Source: Variovorax saccharolyticus (lineage in GTDB: Bacteria; Pseudomonadota; Gammaproteobacteria; Burkholderiales; Burkholderiaceae_C). From it: a DNA stretch of 64,000 bases. The notes under the pieces are model-generated. The model saw nothing but the letters and a program-made list of their open reading frames with translations. It searched no databases and was not told the origin of the DNA. Positions 7,704 through 17,667 of this stretch are shown here, one piece after another. The stretch covers positions 186,001 through 250,000 of the forward strand of contig NZ_JASZYT010000007.1 of NCBI RefSeq assembly GCF_030316765.1, read 5' to 3'. A program made the translations under genes and the position numbers. Within the stretch, counting starts at the first letter, position 1; each line of letters starts with the position of its first letter.

Positions 7704-9871
7704 GCACCTCCACCGCCCCGCACCGCGAGGCCCCGCCTCCCCCGAGCCATCGGGTGCCTCGCCTGGTCGCCTGGGCGATCACGCTGGTCGTGCTGCCGAT
7801 GCTGGTCATCACGCCGCTGACGCTGCACCAGCAGCTGACGCTGTCGATCGCGATCTTCATCGCCGCGCTGGTGCTGAACCGCTTCCCGGGCCGGATCCCG
7901 ACCCTGGCGATGATCTTCCTGTCGGTGATCGTCTCCTCGCGCTACATGTACTGGCGGATCACCGAGACCATGTACATGGACAACCTGCTGGATCTGGTGC
8001 TGGGCACCGGCCTGCTGGGCGCCGAGATCTACGCCTTCGTGGTGCTGCTGCTCGGCTACATCCAGACCGCCTGGCCGCTCGAGCGCAAGCCGCACCCGCT
8101 GCCCGAGGACACCAGCCTGTGGCCCACGGTCGACGTCTTCATCCCGACCTACAACGAGCCGCTGTCGGTGGTGCGGCCGACCGTGCTGGCGGCCCAGTCG
8201 ATCGACTGGCCGCCCGAGAAGATCAACATCTATGTGCTGGACGACGGCCGCCGCGAAGAGTTCCGAGTCTTCTGCGAAGGCGTGGGCGTGCACCATGTCA
8301 CGCGCGACAACAACCGCCACGCCAAGGCCGGCAACATCAACGCGGCGCTCAAGAACACCAGCGGCGAATTCATCGCGATCTTCGACTGCGACCACACGCC
8401 GACGCGCTCCTTCCTGCAGATCGCGATGGGCTGGTTCGGGCGCGACCCGAAGCTCGGCATGGTGCAGACGCCGCACTACTTCTTCTCGGCCGATCCGTTC
8501 GAGAAGAACCTCGACACCTTCGGCACGGTGCCCAACGAGGGCGAGCTGTTCTACGGCCTGATCCAGGACGGCAACGACCTCTGGAACGCGACCTTCTTCT
8601 GCGGCTCCTGCGCGGTGCTCCGGCGCACCATCTGCGAAGAGGTCGGCGGCATCGCGGTCGAGACCGTGACCGAGGACGCCCACACCGCACTCAAGATCCA
8701 TCGCAAGGGCTACAACACGGCCTACCTGGCGCTGCCGCAGGCCGCCGGGCTGGCGACCGAGAGCCTGTCCGGCCACGTCGGCCAGCGCATCCGCTGGGCC
8801 CGCGGCATGACGCAGATCTTCCGCGTCGACAACCCGCTGTTCGGCCGTGGCCTCAGCTGGCCGCAGCGACTTTGCTACATCAACGCGATGCTGCACTTCC
8901 TGTACGGCCTGCCGCGGCTGATCTACCTGACGGCGCCGCTGGCCTACCTGCTGTTCGGCGCCAGCGTGATCCACGCCTCGGCGCCGATGATCTTCGCCTA
9001 CGCGCTGCCGCACATCTTCCATGCCAACCTGACCAACAGCCGCATCCAGGGGCGCTTCCGCTACCTGTTCTGGAACGAGGTCTACGAGGCCGTGCTGGCC
9101 TGGTACATCTTCCGGCCGACCTTGGTGGCGCTGATCAATCCGAAGCTCGGCAGCTTCAACGTGACGGCCAAGGGCGGCCTGATCCAGGAGCAGTACTTCG
9201 ACACCCAGATCGCCAAGGCCAGCCTGTTCCTGCTGGCGCTCAACTTCATCGGCGTCGGCTTCGGCCTGTGGCGGCTGACCTGGGTCGACGCGGACAACAT
9301 CGCGACGGTCTGGCTCAACCTGGCCTGGACCTTCTACAACCTGATGATCCTCGGGGCCTGCGTGGCGGCGGCCAACGAATCGCGCCAGGTGCGAGGCGCC
9401 CATCGCGTCACGCTCAAGGTGCCGGCCACGCTGCACTTCGCCGACGGCCACTCGATGCGCTGCCACACCTCCGACTTCTCGAGCGGCGGCCTGGGCATCG
9501 AGCTGCCGGCCGAGGTCGCGCTCGCGAACGCCGCGCCGCTGGAGGTGTCGCTGTACCGCGGCGAGACCGAGCATCGCTTCCCGGCCACGGTGCGCTTCAA
9601 CCGCGGCAAGCGCATGGGGCTGCAGTTCGCGCCGCTCGACTTCGCCCAGGAGCGTGCGCTGGTCCAGTGCACCACCGCCCGCGCCGACATCTGGGCGGCG
9701 CGCTGGGGCAACCATCCGCGCGTCGCCGCCCACAAGGTGATCGGCCATATCGCGCGCATCAGCCTGGTCGGCTTCCGCGACATGTTCGCCCACTACGCAC
9801 GCGCCGCCGGACGCAAGCTGCGCCCGGCGCCGGCCGCAGCGCGCGCCGTCAACGCAAAGGAACCTACGTGA
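7700..9871 (+). CDS. bcsA: cellulose synthase catalytic subunit (UDP-forming) BcsA
   Basis: A 723-residue inner-membrane GT2 glycosyltransferase that polymerises UDP-glucose into beta-1,4-glucan and exports it through its own channel. Catalytic motifs are all present: VLDDGR (near 180), FDCDHTP (near 229), FFCGSCAVLRR, TEDAHT (near 323) and QRIRW (near 361). The C-terminal PilZ domain keeps RGAHR (near 565) and DFSSGG (near 592), so it should be switched on by c-di-GMP. Several hydrophobic segments flank the GT domain. The gene overlaps bcsQ by 4 bp and its stop overlaps the GTG of bcsB. Confidence 0.98.
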   Translation: MSTSTAPHREAPPPPSHRVPRLVAWAITLVVLPMLVITPLTLHQQLTLSIAIFIAALVLNRFPGRIPTLAMIFLSVIVSSRYMYWRITETMYMDNLLDLVLGTGLLGAEIYAFVVLLLGYIQTAWPLERKPHPLPEDTSLWPTVDVFIPTYNEPLSVVRPTVLAAQSIDWPPEKINIYVLDDGRREEFRVFCEGVGVHHVTRDNNRHAKAGNINAALKNTSGEFIAIFDCDHTPTRSFLQIAMGWFGRDPKLGMVQTPHYFFSADPFEKNLDTFGTVPNEGELFYGLIQDGNDLWNATFFCGSCAVLRRTICEEVGGIAVETVTEDAHTALKIHRKGYNTAYLALPQAAGLATESLSGHVGQRIRWARGMTQIFRVDNPLFGRGLSWPQRLCYINAMLHFLYGLPRLIYLTAPLAYLLFGASVIHASAPMIFAYALPHIFHANLTNSRIQGRFRYLFWNEVYEAVLAWYIFRPTLVALINPKLGSFNVTAKGGLIQEQYFDTQIAKASLFLLALNFIGVGFGLWRLTWVDADNIATVWLNLAWTFYNLMILGACVAAANESRQVRGAHRVTLKVPATLHFADGHSMRCHTSDFSSGGLGIELPAEVALANAAPLEVSLYRGETEHRFPATVRFNRGKRMGLQFAPLDFAQERALVQCTTARADIWAARWGNHPRVAAHKVIGHIARISLVGFRDMFAHYARAAGRKLRPAPAAARAVNAKEPT

Positions 9872-12132
9872 CATCGGCCCGACATCGACAACAAGCCGGC
9901 GCCATCGCGCTGGCGCTGCTGGCCTGGGCCGGTGGCCCGGCAGCGCAGGCGCAGGGCAAGGGCGCGGCCGCAACGCCGCCCGCGGCGGCACAGCCGGCAC
10001 AACCCACGGGCACGGCACGCGATCTGACCCTGACGCAGCTCGGCATCGACTACGCGATCAACCTGCGCGGCACCAGCGGCACGGTGGGCATTCCGTTCAG
10101 CGTGCGGGCCGACGAGCTGGTGACCAGCGCATCGCTCAAGCTCAACTACGCCTACTCGCCGGCGCTGATCCCGGAGCTCTCGCACCTCAAGGTCAGCGTC
10201 AACGACGTGCTGGTGACCACGCTGCCGGTGGTGCGGGGCGAGGCCGGCAAGCCGCAGAGCGCGGAGATCCCGATCGACCGGCGCCTGATCACCGATTTCA
10301 ACCGCATCAACATCGAGCTGGTCGGCCACTACACGCGCGAATGCGAGGACCCGACCCACAGCAGCCTGTGGGCCACGGTCGATGCCTCGAGCACGCTGCG
10401 CCTGAACCTCATCCCGCTCAAGGTGGCGGCCGATCTCGCGACCCTGCCGCAGCCCTTCTTCGATCGGCGCGACGTGCGCCGCGCCAGCGTCCCCTTCGTC
10501 TTCGGCAATGCCGTGGGCACGCCGACCCTGGAGGCGGCGGGCATCGTGTCGTCGTGGTTCGGCGCGCTGGCGGGCTACCGCGGCGCCGTGTTCCCGGTCA
10601 GCAACGGCGAACTGCCGCCGGCGGGCCATGCGGTGGTGCTCGCCACGCCCGAGACCGCCATCGCCGGCCTCGCGCTGCCTGCCATCCAGGGCCCGACGCT
10701 GGCGGTGGTCGACCACCCCCGCGATGCCACCTACAAGCTGCTGCTGGTGATGGGCCGCAATCCGGCCGAGCTGCGCACCGCCGCCGCGGCGCTGGCGGTC
10801 AACAGCCGGGCCTTCACGGGCACCACGGCGAGCCTCGGCAATTTCCAGGAGCCGCCGCCGCGCCGCCCCTACGACGCGCCGCGCTGGCTCGCGGACGACC
10901 GCCCGGTCAAGCTCGGCGAACTCGCGCCCGCCAGCGATTTCTCGGTCGCGGGCTATACGCCCGACGTGGTCAAGGTCAACTTGCAGCTGCCGCCCGACCT
11001 CTTCACCTGGCGCAGCCGCGGCATCCCGCTCGACCTGCGCTTCAACTACACGCCGCGCGTGCGGGCCGACCAGTCGACCCTCAACCTGAGCCTGGACAAC
11101 AGCTTCATCGCCTCGCTGCCGCTGCGCGCCGCCAACCCCGCCGGCGACCACTGGTGGAACCCGCTGGCGCTCAAGCTGCTGCCCGACGGCACCATCTCGC
11201 AGAGCAAGGACATCCTGCTGCCGCCGCTGCTGCTGAGTTCGCGCAGCCAGCTGCGCATGCACTACTACTTCGAGCCGCCGGCGGGCGACTGCAAGCCGCT
11301 GGTCAACAACGTGCGCGGCAACATCGACCCGGCCTCGACCATCGATGTCTCGCGCTTCCCGCACTACATCGCGATGCCCGAGCTGGCGGCCTATGCCAAC
11401 AGCGGCTTTCCGTTCTCGCGCCTGGCCGACCTGGCCGAGACCGTCGTGGTGCTGCCCGACCAGCCCGAGACCAGCGACACCGAGACCTACCTGGCATTGC
11501 TGGGCCACCTGGGTAACGCCACCGGCTATCCGGCGCTCCGGCTCACGGCCGGCCGGGCCGCGAACGTCTCGCAGTTCGCCCAGAAGGACCTGCTGGTGAT
11601 CGGCAGCCTGCAAAGCCAGCCGCTGTTCACGCAGTGGGCCGACCGGATGCCGCTCAGGCGCAGCACGGACGCCAGTGAATTCAAGCTCGGCAGCTGGATC
11701 GAGGACACGCTCAACCTCATCACCGGCACCCGCCAGCGCGAGGACTTGCCCGCCACGACCCAGATGACGGTCGCCCAGGACGGCTCCGATGCGGTGCTGG
11801 CCGGCTTCGAGTCGCCGCTGCAGAAAGAACGCAGCGTGGTGGCGGTGGTGGCCGGTGCGGCCTCGCAGCCGGCGCTGCTCAATGCGCTCATGAGCCCGAG
11901 CCTGGTGCGCAACATCCAGGGCAGCACGGCCTTCGTGCGCGGCAACCAGGTCAGCAGCCTGCTGGCCGGCGGCACCTACTATGTCGGTCGCCTGCCGCCG
12001 GTGATGTGGCTGCAGTGGAACCTGTCGCGCAGCCCGCTGCTGCTGGCCGCGGCGGTGGTCGCGCTGGCCTTCATCGGCGCCGCGGCGGCCTACCTGAGTC
12101 TTCAACTGCGTGCCCGTCGCCGACTGCGCTGA
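9868..12132 (+). CDS. bcsB: cellulose synthase periplasmic subunit BcsB
   Basis: A 754-residue protein starting with GTG at 9868, overlapping the bcsA stop (GTGA) and preceded by AAAGGA. It has a signal peptide (LALLAWAGGPAAQAQ), a Pro/Ala-rich spacer, two carbohydrate-binding/ferredoxin-like repeats (LGIDYAINLRG near residue 55, LDLRFNYTPRVRADQS near 390) and a C-terminal membrane anchor (SPLLLAAAVVALAFIGAAAA). BcsB wraps the BcsA channel exit and guides the glucan through the periplasm. The same frame happens to be open through bcsA, but that upstream part is not coding. Confidence 0.95.
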   Translation: MTSARHRQQAGAIALALLAWAGGPAAQAQGKGAAATPPAAAQPAQPTGTARDLTLTQLGIDYAINLRGTSGTVGIPFSVRADELVTSASLKLNYAYSPALIPELSHLKVSVNDVLVTTLPVVRGEAGKPQSAEIPIDRRLITDFNRINIELVGHYTRECEDPTHSSLWATVDASSTLRLNLIPLKVAADLATLPQPFFDRRDVRRASVPFVFGNAVGTPTLEAAGIVSSWFGALAGYRGAVFPVSNGELPPAGHAVVLATPETAIAGLALPAIQGPTLAVVDHPRDATYKLLLVMGRNPAELRTAAAALAVNSRAFTGTTASLGNFQEPPPRRPYDAPRWLADDRPVKLGELAPASDFSVAGYTPDVVKVNLQLPPDLFTWRSRGIPLDLRFNYTPRVRADQSTLNLSLDNSFIASLPLRAANPAGDHWWNPLALKLLPDGTISQSKDILLPPLLLSSRSQLRMHYYFEPPAGDCKPLVNNVRGNIDPASTIDVSRFPHYIAMPELAAYANSGFPFSRLADLAETVVVLPDQPETSDTETYLALLGHLGNATGYPALRLTAGRAANVSQFAQKDLLVIGSLQSQPLFTQWADRMPLRRSTDASEFKLGSWIEDTLNLITGTRQREDLPATTQMTVAQDGSDAVLAGFESPLQKERSVVAVVAGAASQPALLNALMSPSLVRNIQGSTAFVRGNQVSSLLAGGTYYVGRLPPVMWLQWNLSRSPLLLAAAVVALAFIGAAAAYLSLQLRARRRLR

Positions 12133-12156
12133 CACGAACCCGAGAGCGCCCTGGCC

Positions 12157-13377
12157 ATGACCCGAAACCTTCCGACCGTCCCGCCCGCGTCGAGCGCCGA
12201 CAGGGGCCGTCGCCGCTGCCTGGCCGGGCTGGCCCTGATGCCGCTGGCGACCGTACTGCCGGCCGCCGCGCAGGCGGCCAACGGCGCCTGCCTGCCGGCG
12301 ACCGACTGGACCTCCTTCGCCGCCCGCCATGTCCAGGCCGATGGCCGCATCGTCGATTTCGATACGCCGAAGCAGCATTCGACTTCGGAAGGCCAGTCCT
12401 ACGGGCTGTTCTTCGCGCTGGTTCACAACGACCGCGCGGCCTTCGCCCGCATCCTCGAATGGACCGAAAAGAACCTGGCCGCCGGCAGCCTCGCGCAGCG
12501 CCTGCCCGCCTGGCAGTGGGGCCACAAGCCGGACGACAGCTGGGGCGTGCTCGACGACAACCCGGCCTCCGATTCCGACCTCTGGATCGCCTATTCGCTG
12601 CTGGAGGCCGGCCGGCTCTGGAACGAGCCGCGCTACCAGAACCTGGGCCGCACCGTGCTGGCGCTGGCCGCACGCGACGAAGTGGCAACGCTCCCCGGCC
12701 TCGGCCGCATCCTGCTGCCCTGGCCCAAGGCCATCGCCAAGGGGCCGGCCTGGCGCCTCAACCCGAGCTACCTGCCGCTGCAGCTGCTGCGCCGCTTCCA
12801 ACAGGTCGACGGCAAGGGCCCCTGGGGCGAGATCGCCGACAACACCGTGCGCATGATCGCCGCGGTGTCGCCCCACGGCTTCACGCCCGACTGGTGCGCC
12901 TGGTCGACCCAGGAGCAGGCCTTCGTCGCCGACCCCGAGAAGGGAGCGGTGGGCAGCTATGACGCGATCCGCGTGTACCTCTGGGCCGGCATGCTGAACG
13001 CGTCGGACCCGGCGCGCCAGCCGCTGCTCAAGTCGCTCTACGGTCCGCGTCGTCTGCTCGAACAGAAGAAGCCGATGCCGGAGTTCGTCGACACCGACAC
13101 CGGCGTCACCCGCGGCACCGGTCCGGTCGGATTTTCGGGCGCCCTGCTGCCCTACCTGAAGGCGCAGGGCCTGGCGCCGCAGCTCGATGCCGAACTGGCC
13201 CGGGTCCGGGCCCGCGTCGGCAGCCCGGCGCAGCCCGCGCCCACGCCCCTTCCCTACTACGAGCGCATGCTGCTTCTCTTCGGACAAGCCTGGCTCGATG
13301 GCCGCTACGCGTTCAGCCGGACTGGCCAGTTGCAAACCCATTGGAGACTGCTATGCCCCGCCACTCAACTCGCCTGA
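12157..13377 (+). CDS. bcsZ: periplasmic endo-1,4-beta-glucanase BcsZ (GH8)
   Basis: A 406-residue glycoside hydrolase family 8 enzyme. The N-terminus has GRRRCLAGLALM followed by a hydrophobic stretch and AQA, possibly a Tat signal. TSEGQSYGLFFAL carries the general-acid Glu and NPASDSDLWIAYSLLEA is the GH8 signature with the conserved Asp pair. It trims misaligned glucan in the periplasm and is needed for normal cellulose secretion in E. coli. It lies 24 bp after bcsB, and its 3' end overlaps the bcsC start by 25 bp. Confidence 0.95.
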   Translation: MTRNLPTVPPASSADRGRRRCLAGLALMPLATVLPAAAQAANGACLPATDWTSFAARHVQADGRIVDFDTPKQHSTSEGQSYGLFFALVHNDRAAFARILEWTEKNLAAGSLAQRLPAWQWGHKPDDSWGVLDDNPASDSDLWIAYSLLEAGRLWNEPRYQNLGRTVLALAARDEVATLPGLGRILLPWPKAIAKGPAWRLNPSYLPLQLLRRFQQVDGKGPWGEIADNTVRMIAAVSPHGFTPDWCAWSTQEQAFVADPEKGAVGSYDAIRVYLWAGMLNASDPARQPLLKSLYGPRRLLEQKKPMPEFVDTDTGVTRGTGPVGFSGALLPYLKAQGLAPQLDAELARVRARVGSPAQPAPTPLPYYERMLLLFGQAWLDGRYAFSRTGQLQTHWRLLCPATQLA

Positions 13378-16300
13378 GGGCAACCACGGCGGCCAGCCGC
13401 CTGCTGACCTGCCTGGGCCTGGTCGGCGCGCTCTATGCCGGCGGGCCGGCGCAGGCACAGGGCGATGCCAAGGCGGCGCTGGTCGAGCAGGGCAACTACT
13501 GGCAGAGCATGGGCCGGACCGACCTGGCCGAGGAAAGCTGGCGCAAGCTGCTGAGCATCGATCCGCAATCGGCGGATGCGATGTACGGCATGGCGCAGGT
13601 GGAACTGGCGCGCGGCAAGGCCGAACCCGCGCGCAGCTGGATCACGCGCCTGAATGCCGCCCATCCCGGCGACCCGCGCGGGTCGCTCCAGGCGCAGCAG
13701 CAGTCCGGCACGCCGCAGACCGACCTGCAGCGCGCGCGCGCCGCCTCCAAGGCCGGGCGCACCACCGAGGCGATCCAGCTCTATCGCGCGATCTTCGCCA
13801 ACCGGACGCCCCCGGAACCGCTCGCGGTCGAGTACTACCAGCTGCTGGGCGGAACCCAGCAGGGCTGGGAGGAAGGACGCAAAGGGCTCGATCAGCTGGT
13901 CAAGGACAAGCCCGACAACCTCAACTACAAGCTGGCGCTGGCCCAGTTGCAGACCTACCGCGAGCCGACCCGGCGCGAAGGCATCCGCACCCTGGCGGAA
14001 CTGGCGAAGCAGCCGGGCGTCGGCGTTGCCGCCACCGCGAGCTGGCGCCAGGCGCTGATCTGGCTCGATGCGCGCGAGCCCGATGCGCCGCTCTACACCC
14101 AGTTCCTGGCCAGCCATCCCGACACGGCGGTGCAGGCCAGGCTCGACGGCTTGAGCGCGGCACGCAGCGCCGCCGCGCCGGCTTCGCCGGCTGCGCAGCC
14201 GCTCGGCGAGGGCTTCAAGGCCCTGGACCGCGGCGATGCCGCGACTGCCGAACAGCGCTTCCAGCAAGCGCTGAAGCTGCAGCCCGGCGACGCCGAGGCG
14301 CTCGGTGGCCTGGGTCTGATCCGGCTGCGCCAGGAGCGCTTCGCCGAAGCCCAGCAACTGCTCGAACAGGCTTCCAAGGCCGCCGGCGGCGGCAAGTGGG
14401 CCTCGGCCCTGCAGAGCGCCACCTACTGGAACCTGATCGGCCAGGCCAATGCGGCGCGCGCCAGGGGCGACACGCGCACGGCCCAGGGCCTGCTCGAACG
14501 CGCGGTCAAGATCGATCCGCGCGAAACCGTCGGCCAGGTGGCGCTGGCCGATTTGCGCCTGGCCGCCGGCGACTTCGCCGGTGCCGAGCAGGGCTACCGG
14601 CGCGCGCTCGAGAGCAAGCCCAACGACACCCAGGCGCTGCGCGGGCTCATCACCGCCTACACCCGCCAGGGCCGCAGCGACGAGGCGATGGCGCTGTCGC
14701 AGCGGCTCACGCCGGAGCAGGCGCGCCAGATCGGCAGCCTGCAGGACGTCAAGGTCGAAGCGACCCGCGCCACGGCGCGCTCCCAGATCGAGGCCGGCGA
14801 CACCGCAGGCGCCCAGCGCACGCTCGAGGACGCCATGCTGGCGGCGCCCGACAGCCCCTGGGTCCGGCTCGACCTGGCCAACATCTACCGCCGCCAGGGC
14901 ATGATGGCCCAGGCCCGAGGCGTGATGGACGGTCTGCTGATGTCGCAGCCCGACATGCCCGACGCCCTGTACGCCAGCGCCCTGCTGGCTTCCGACGCCG
15001 GCGATCCGGTGGCCGGGCTCCAGTACCTCGAGCGCATCCCCGCAGCCTCCCGAACGCGCGACATGACGCAATTGCAGCGGCGCCTGTGGGCCGCTGGCCA
15101 GGCGCAGCAGGCCCAGGCGCTCGCGCGGCAGGGCCAGGTGGCGGCGGCGCGCGGCGTGCTGGCGCAGACCGAGGCGACGCTCGGTGCCGACATGCCGCCC
15201 GAGCTGTGGGGCCAGCTGGCTATGGCCTATGCCGACATCGGCGACGCGCCGAGGGCGCTGGCGATGAGCCGGCAGCTGCTGGCGCGCAGCCCGAACCCGG
15301 GAGTCGGCGATCGCCTGCTGTATGCCTCGGTGCTGCTCAAGACCCAGCAGGACGTCGAACTGTCCGCGGTGCTGCGGCAGCTCCAGTCGGCCAACATGAC
15401 CAGCGCCCAGCGCGCCGACTACGAGCGCCTCACGATCGCCTTCAGCCTGCGCCAGGCCGACGCCCTGCGCGAAGCCGGCAACCTCGAGGCCGCCTACAAC
15501 GCGATGGCACCGGTGCTGGCCGCCCGCCCCGAAGATCCCCAGGTGCTCGCCGCGCTGGCCCGTCTCTACGCGGCGGCTCGCGACGAGAAGCAGGCGCTGG
15601 CGCTGTACCAGCGCATCCTGCAGCGCAGCCCGACCGACCTCGACACCCTCCTCGCCGCCGCCGCCAGTGCGAGCGCGCTGCGGGCCCACGGCGAGGCCGA
15701 GAGCTACGTCCAGGCCGCCCTGAAGCAGGCGCCGGACCAGTCGCGCGTGCTGGCGGCCGCCGGCCGCGTCTACCGCAATGCGGGCGACAACGCGCGGGCC
15801 GAACAATACCTGCGCGCCGCCGTGGCGTCGGACAGCCGCGCCGCCGGCGGCGGTGGGTTCGCAGCCGGCCAGCCGGCCGCACCCGTCAACCCCTTTGCCG
15901 GCATGACCGGCGGCGCGGCCAGCGCGGCCTCGCCCTTCGGAGCCGGCCTGCAGCCTGTCGGGCTGCCGGCGGCGGGCTACCCGGCGGCCGCCACCGCCCC
16001 GGGCCTGCAGCCCTCGCCCTTCGCCGGCATGCGCGGCGGCGCAGCACCGGTCGCGGCGCTGCCGCCGCTGCCCGCTGCCGTGCCGCCGGCCTATGCAGCC
16101 AACGCGGGCCTGCCGGCCGCCAGCATGCCCTGGGGCAGCGGCGCCGCGGCGCCGGCAGCGGCCGCCGGCGCGAGCAGCCGCAACAGCGCCGAGGCACGCA
16201 AGCGGACCGCCGCTGCCGGCCAGACTCCATCCGCCGCGTCCGCCAGCGCCTTGCCGCCGGTACCGCTGCCTGCGGCCACGCCACAGTACGCGCAGGCCTA

Positions 16301-17648
16301 TCCGCTGCCGCAGCCGGCCGGCCAGCCGGTCTACCCGCTGCCAGCCCCGGTGGCCGGCAGCAGCCTGTCGAGCGAAGGCAGCTGGAACGCGCTGCCGCGG
16401 GCCGGCGCGGCGCCGGTGAACCCGCTGCTGAGCGAACTGCAGGACCTCCAGTCCGAGCGCAGCACGACGATCGACATCGGCAGCGTCTACCGCAGCCGCG
16501 ACGGCGAATCCGGCCTGAGCCGGCTGCAGGACCTGCAGGTGCCGATCGAAGCCCGCATTCCGGCCGGCAACGGCAAGGTGGTCCTCACCGCCACCCCGAC
16601 CGTGCTCGAGAACGGCGCGCTGGCCCAGGACTACGGCACGTCGAGCCGCTTCGGCGCCGGCCCGCAGGCCGCGATCGACCTGCTCGCGGGACGGGTTCCC
16701 GCGGTCGACGGCCAGCACGCCAGCGGCGTCGGCCTCGCGGTCGGCTACGAGGGCAAGAACCTCAGCGCCAGCATCGGCACCACGCCGCTGGGCTTCCAGG
16801 AGACCAACGCGGTGGGCAACATCACGTACAGCGGCGCGATCTCCGACACCGTGTCCATGAAGGCCGACCTGTCGCGCCGCGCCGTCACCGACAGCCTGCT
16901 GTCCTTCGCCGGCACCGAGGACACCCGCACCGGCGACCGCTGGGGCGGCGTGGTCGCCACCGGCGCGCGGCTGGACGTGACGCGCGACGACGGCACCTAC
17001 GGCATCTACGGCTACGGATCGGGTCATTCGATCACCGGCCGCAACGTGGCCGACAACTCGCGCTACGAACTCGGCGGCGGCATGTACGTCCACCTGCAGA
17101 ACAAGCCCGGCTCGACGCTGACCGCGGGCATGAACCTCGACCTGCTGAGCTACGACAAGAACTTGAGCTACTTCACCTATGGCCAGGGCGGCTACTTCAG
17201 CCCTCAGTCCTATGTCAGCGTCGCCTTCCCGGTCGACTGGAGCGGCCGCGACGACCGGCTCTCGTGGCGCCTCAACGCCTCGCTCGGCGTGCAGTCGTTC
17301 ACCCAGGACGCGACGCCCTGGTTCCCGACCGATCCGGCGCGCCAGGCGGCCGCAGCAGGCGCGGTCGCGACGGCCACCGGACTGGGCCTCAACAAGGCGC
17401 CCTTCACCGGCTTCTATCCGTCGACCAGCCACACGGGCGTGGCCTACAACCTGGCCGGCGTCGTCGAATACCAGGTGGCGCCGCAGCTCTTCCTGGGCGG
17501 CGCCATGGCCTTCAACAACGCGCAGAACTACCGCCAGGTCACGGTCAGCGCCTACCTGCGCTACATGCTCGGGAACACGGGTCGCTTCGGCGCTCCGACC
17601 GGGGCGACGCTCAAGCCGCTGAGCTCGCCGTACACGCCGCTGCTCTAG
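13353..17648 (+). CDS. bcsC: cellulose secretion outer-membrane protein BcsC
   Basis: A 1431-residue protein, longer than the roughly 1160 residues of E. coli BcsC. It has a signal peptide (LVGALYAGGPAQAQG), a long TPR solenoid (about 40-827), an Ala/Pro/Gly-rich linker (about 828-1020) with repeated PFAGM motifs, and a BCSC_C outer-membrane beta-barrel (about 1020-1431, TIDIGSVYRSRDGESGLSRL onward). The TPR part spans the periplasm and the barrel exports cellulose. The ATG at 13353 has GGAGA upstream and overlaps bcsZ. It ends 19 bp before the convergent GGDEF-EAL gene. Confidence 0.95.
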   Translation: MPRHSTRLRATTAASRLLTCLGLVGALYAGGPAQAQGDAKAALVEQGNYWQSMGRTDLAEESWRKLLSIDPQSADAMYGMAQVELARGKAEPARSWITRLNAAHPGDPRGSLQAQQQSGTPQTDLQRARAASKAGRTTEAIQLYRAIFANRTPPEPLAVEYYQLLGGTQQGWEEGRKGLDQLVKDKPDNLNYKLALAQLQTYREPTRREGIRTLAELAKQPGVGVAATASWRQALIWLDAREPDAPLYTQFLASHPDTAVQARLDGLSAARSAAAPASPAAQPLGEGFKALDRGDAATAEQRFQQALKLQPGDAEALGGLGLIRLRQERFAEAQQLLEQASKAAGGGKWASALQSATYWNLIGQANAARARGDTRTAQGLLERAVKIDPRETVGQVALADLRLAAGDFAGAEQGYRRALESKPNDTQALRGLITAYTRQGRSDEAMALSQRLTPEQARQIGSLQDVKVEATRATARSQIEAGDTAGAQRTLEDAMLAAPDSPWVRLDLANIYRRQGMMAQARGVMDGLLMSQPDMPDALYASALLASDAGDPVAGLQYLERIPAASRTRDMTQLQRRLWAAGQAQQAQALARQGQVAAARGVLAQTEATLGADMPPELWGQLAMAYADIGDAPRALAMSRQLLARSPNPGVGDRLLYASVLLKTQQDVELSAVLRQLQSANMTSAQRADYERLTIAFSLRQADALREAGNLEAAYNAMAPVLAARPEDPQVLAALARLYAAARDEKQALALYQRILQRSPTDLDTLLAAAASASALRAHGEAESYVQAALKQAPDQSRVLAAAGRVYRNAGDNARAEQYLRAAVASDSRAAGGGGFAAGQPAAPVNPFAGMTGGAASAASPFGAGLQPVGLPAAGYPAAATAPGLQPSPFAGMRGGAAPVAALPPLPAAVPPAYAANAGLPAASMPWGSGAAAPAAAAGASSRNSAEARKRTAAAGQTPSAASASALPPVPLPAATPQYAQAYPLPQPAGQPVYPLPAPVAGSSLSSEGSWNALPRAGAAPVNPLLSELQDLQSERSTTIDIGSVYRSRDGESGLSRLQDLQVPIEARIPAGNGKVVLTATPTVLENGALAQDYGTSSRFGAGPQAAIDLLAGRVPAVDGQHASGVGLAVGYEGKNLSASIGTTPLGFQETNAVGNITYSGAISDTVSMKADLSRRAVTDSLLSFAGTEDTRTGDRWGGVVATGARLDVTRDDGTYGIYGYGSGHSITGRNVADNSRYELGGGMYVHLQNKPGSTLTAGMNLDLLSYDKNLSYFTYGQGGYFSPQSYVSVAFPVDWSGRDDRLSWRLNASLGVQSFTQDATPWFPTDPARQAAAAGAVATATGLGLNKAPFTGFYPSTSHTGVAYNLAGVVEYQVAPQLFLGGAMAFNNAQNYRQVTVSAYLRYMLGNTGRFGAPTGATLKPLSSPYTPLL

Positions 17649-17667
17649 CAGGCGCAGGCAGGGCCGC

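Noticed and set aside
7468-9867. An 800-codon open frame running in another phase through bcsQ and bcsA into bcsB
   Set aside because: It overlaps bcsQ and bcsA, whose products are unmistakable, and its translation is Arg/Ala/Pro-rich with no family similarity. It is a by-product of high third-position GC. Only the part from GTG 9868 is bcsB.
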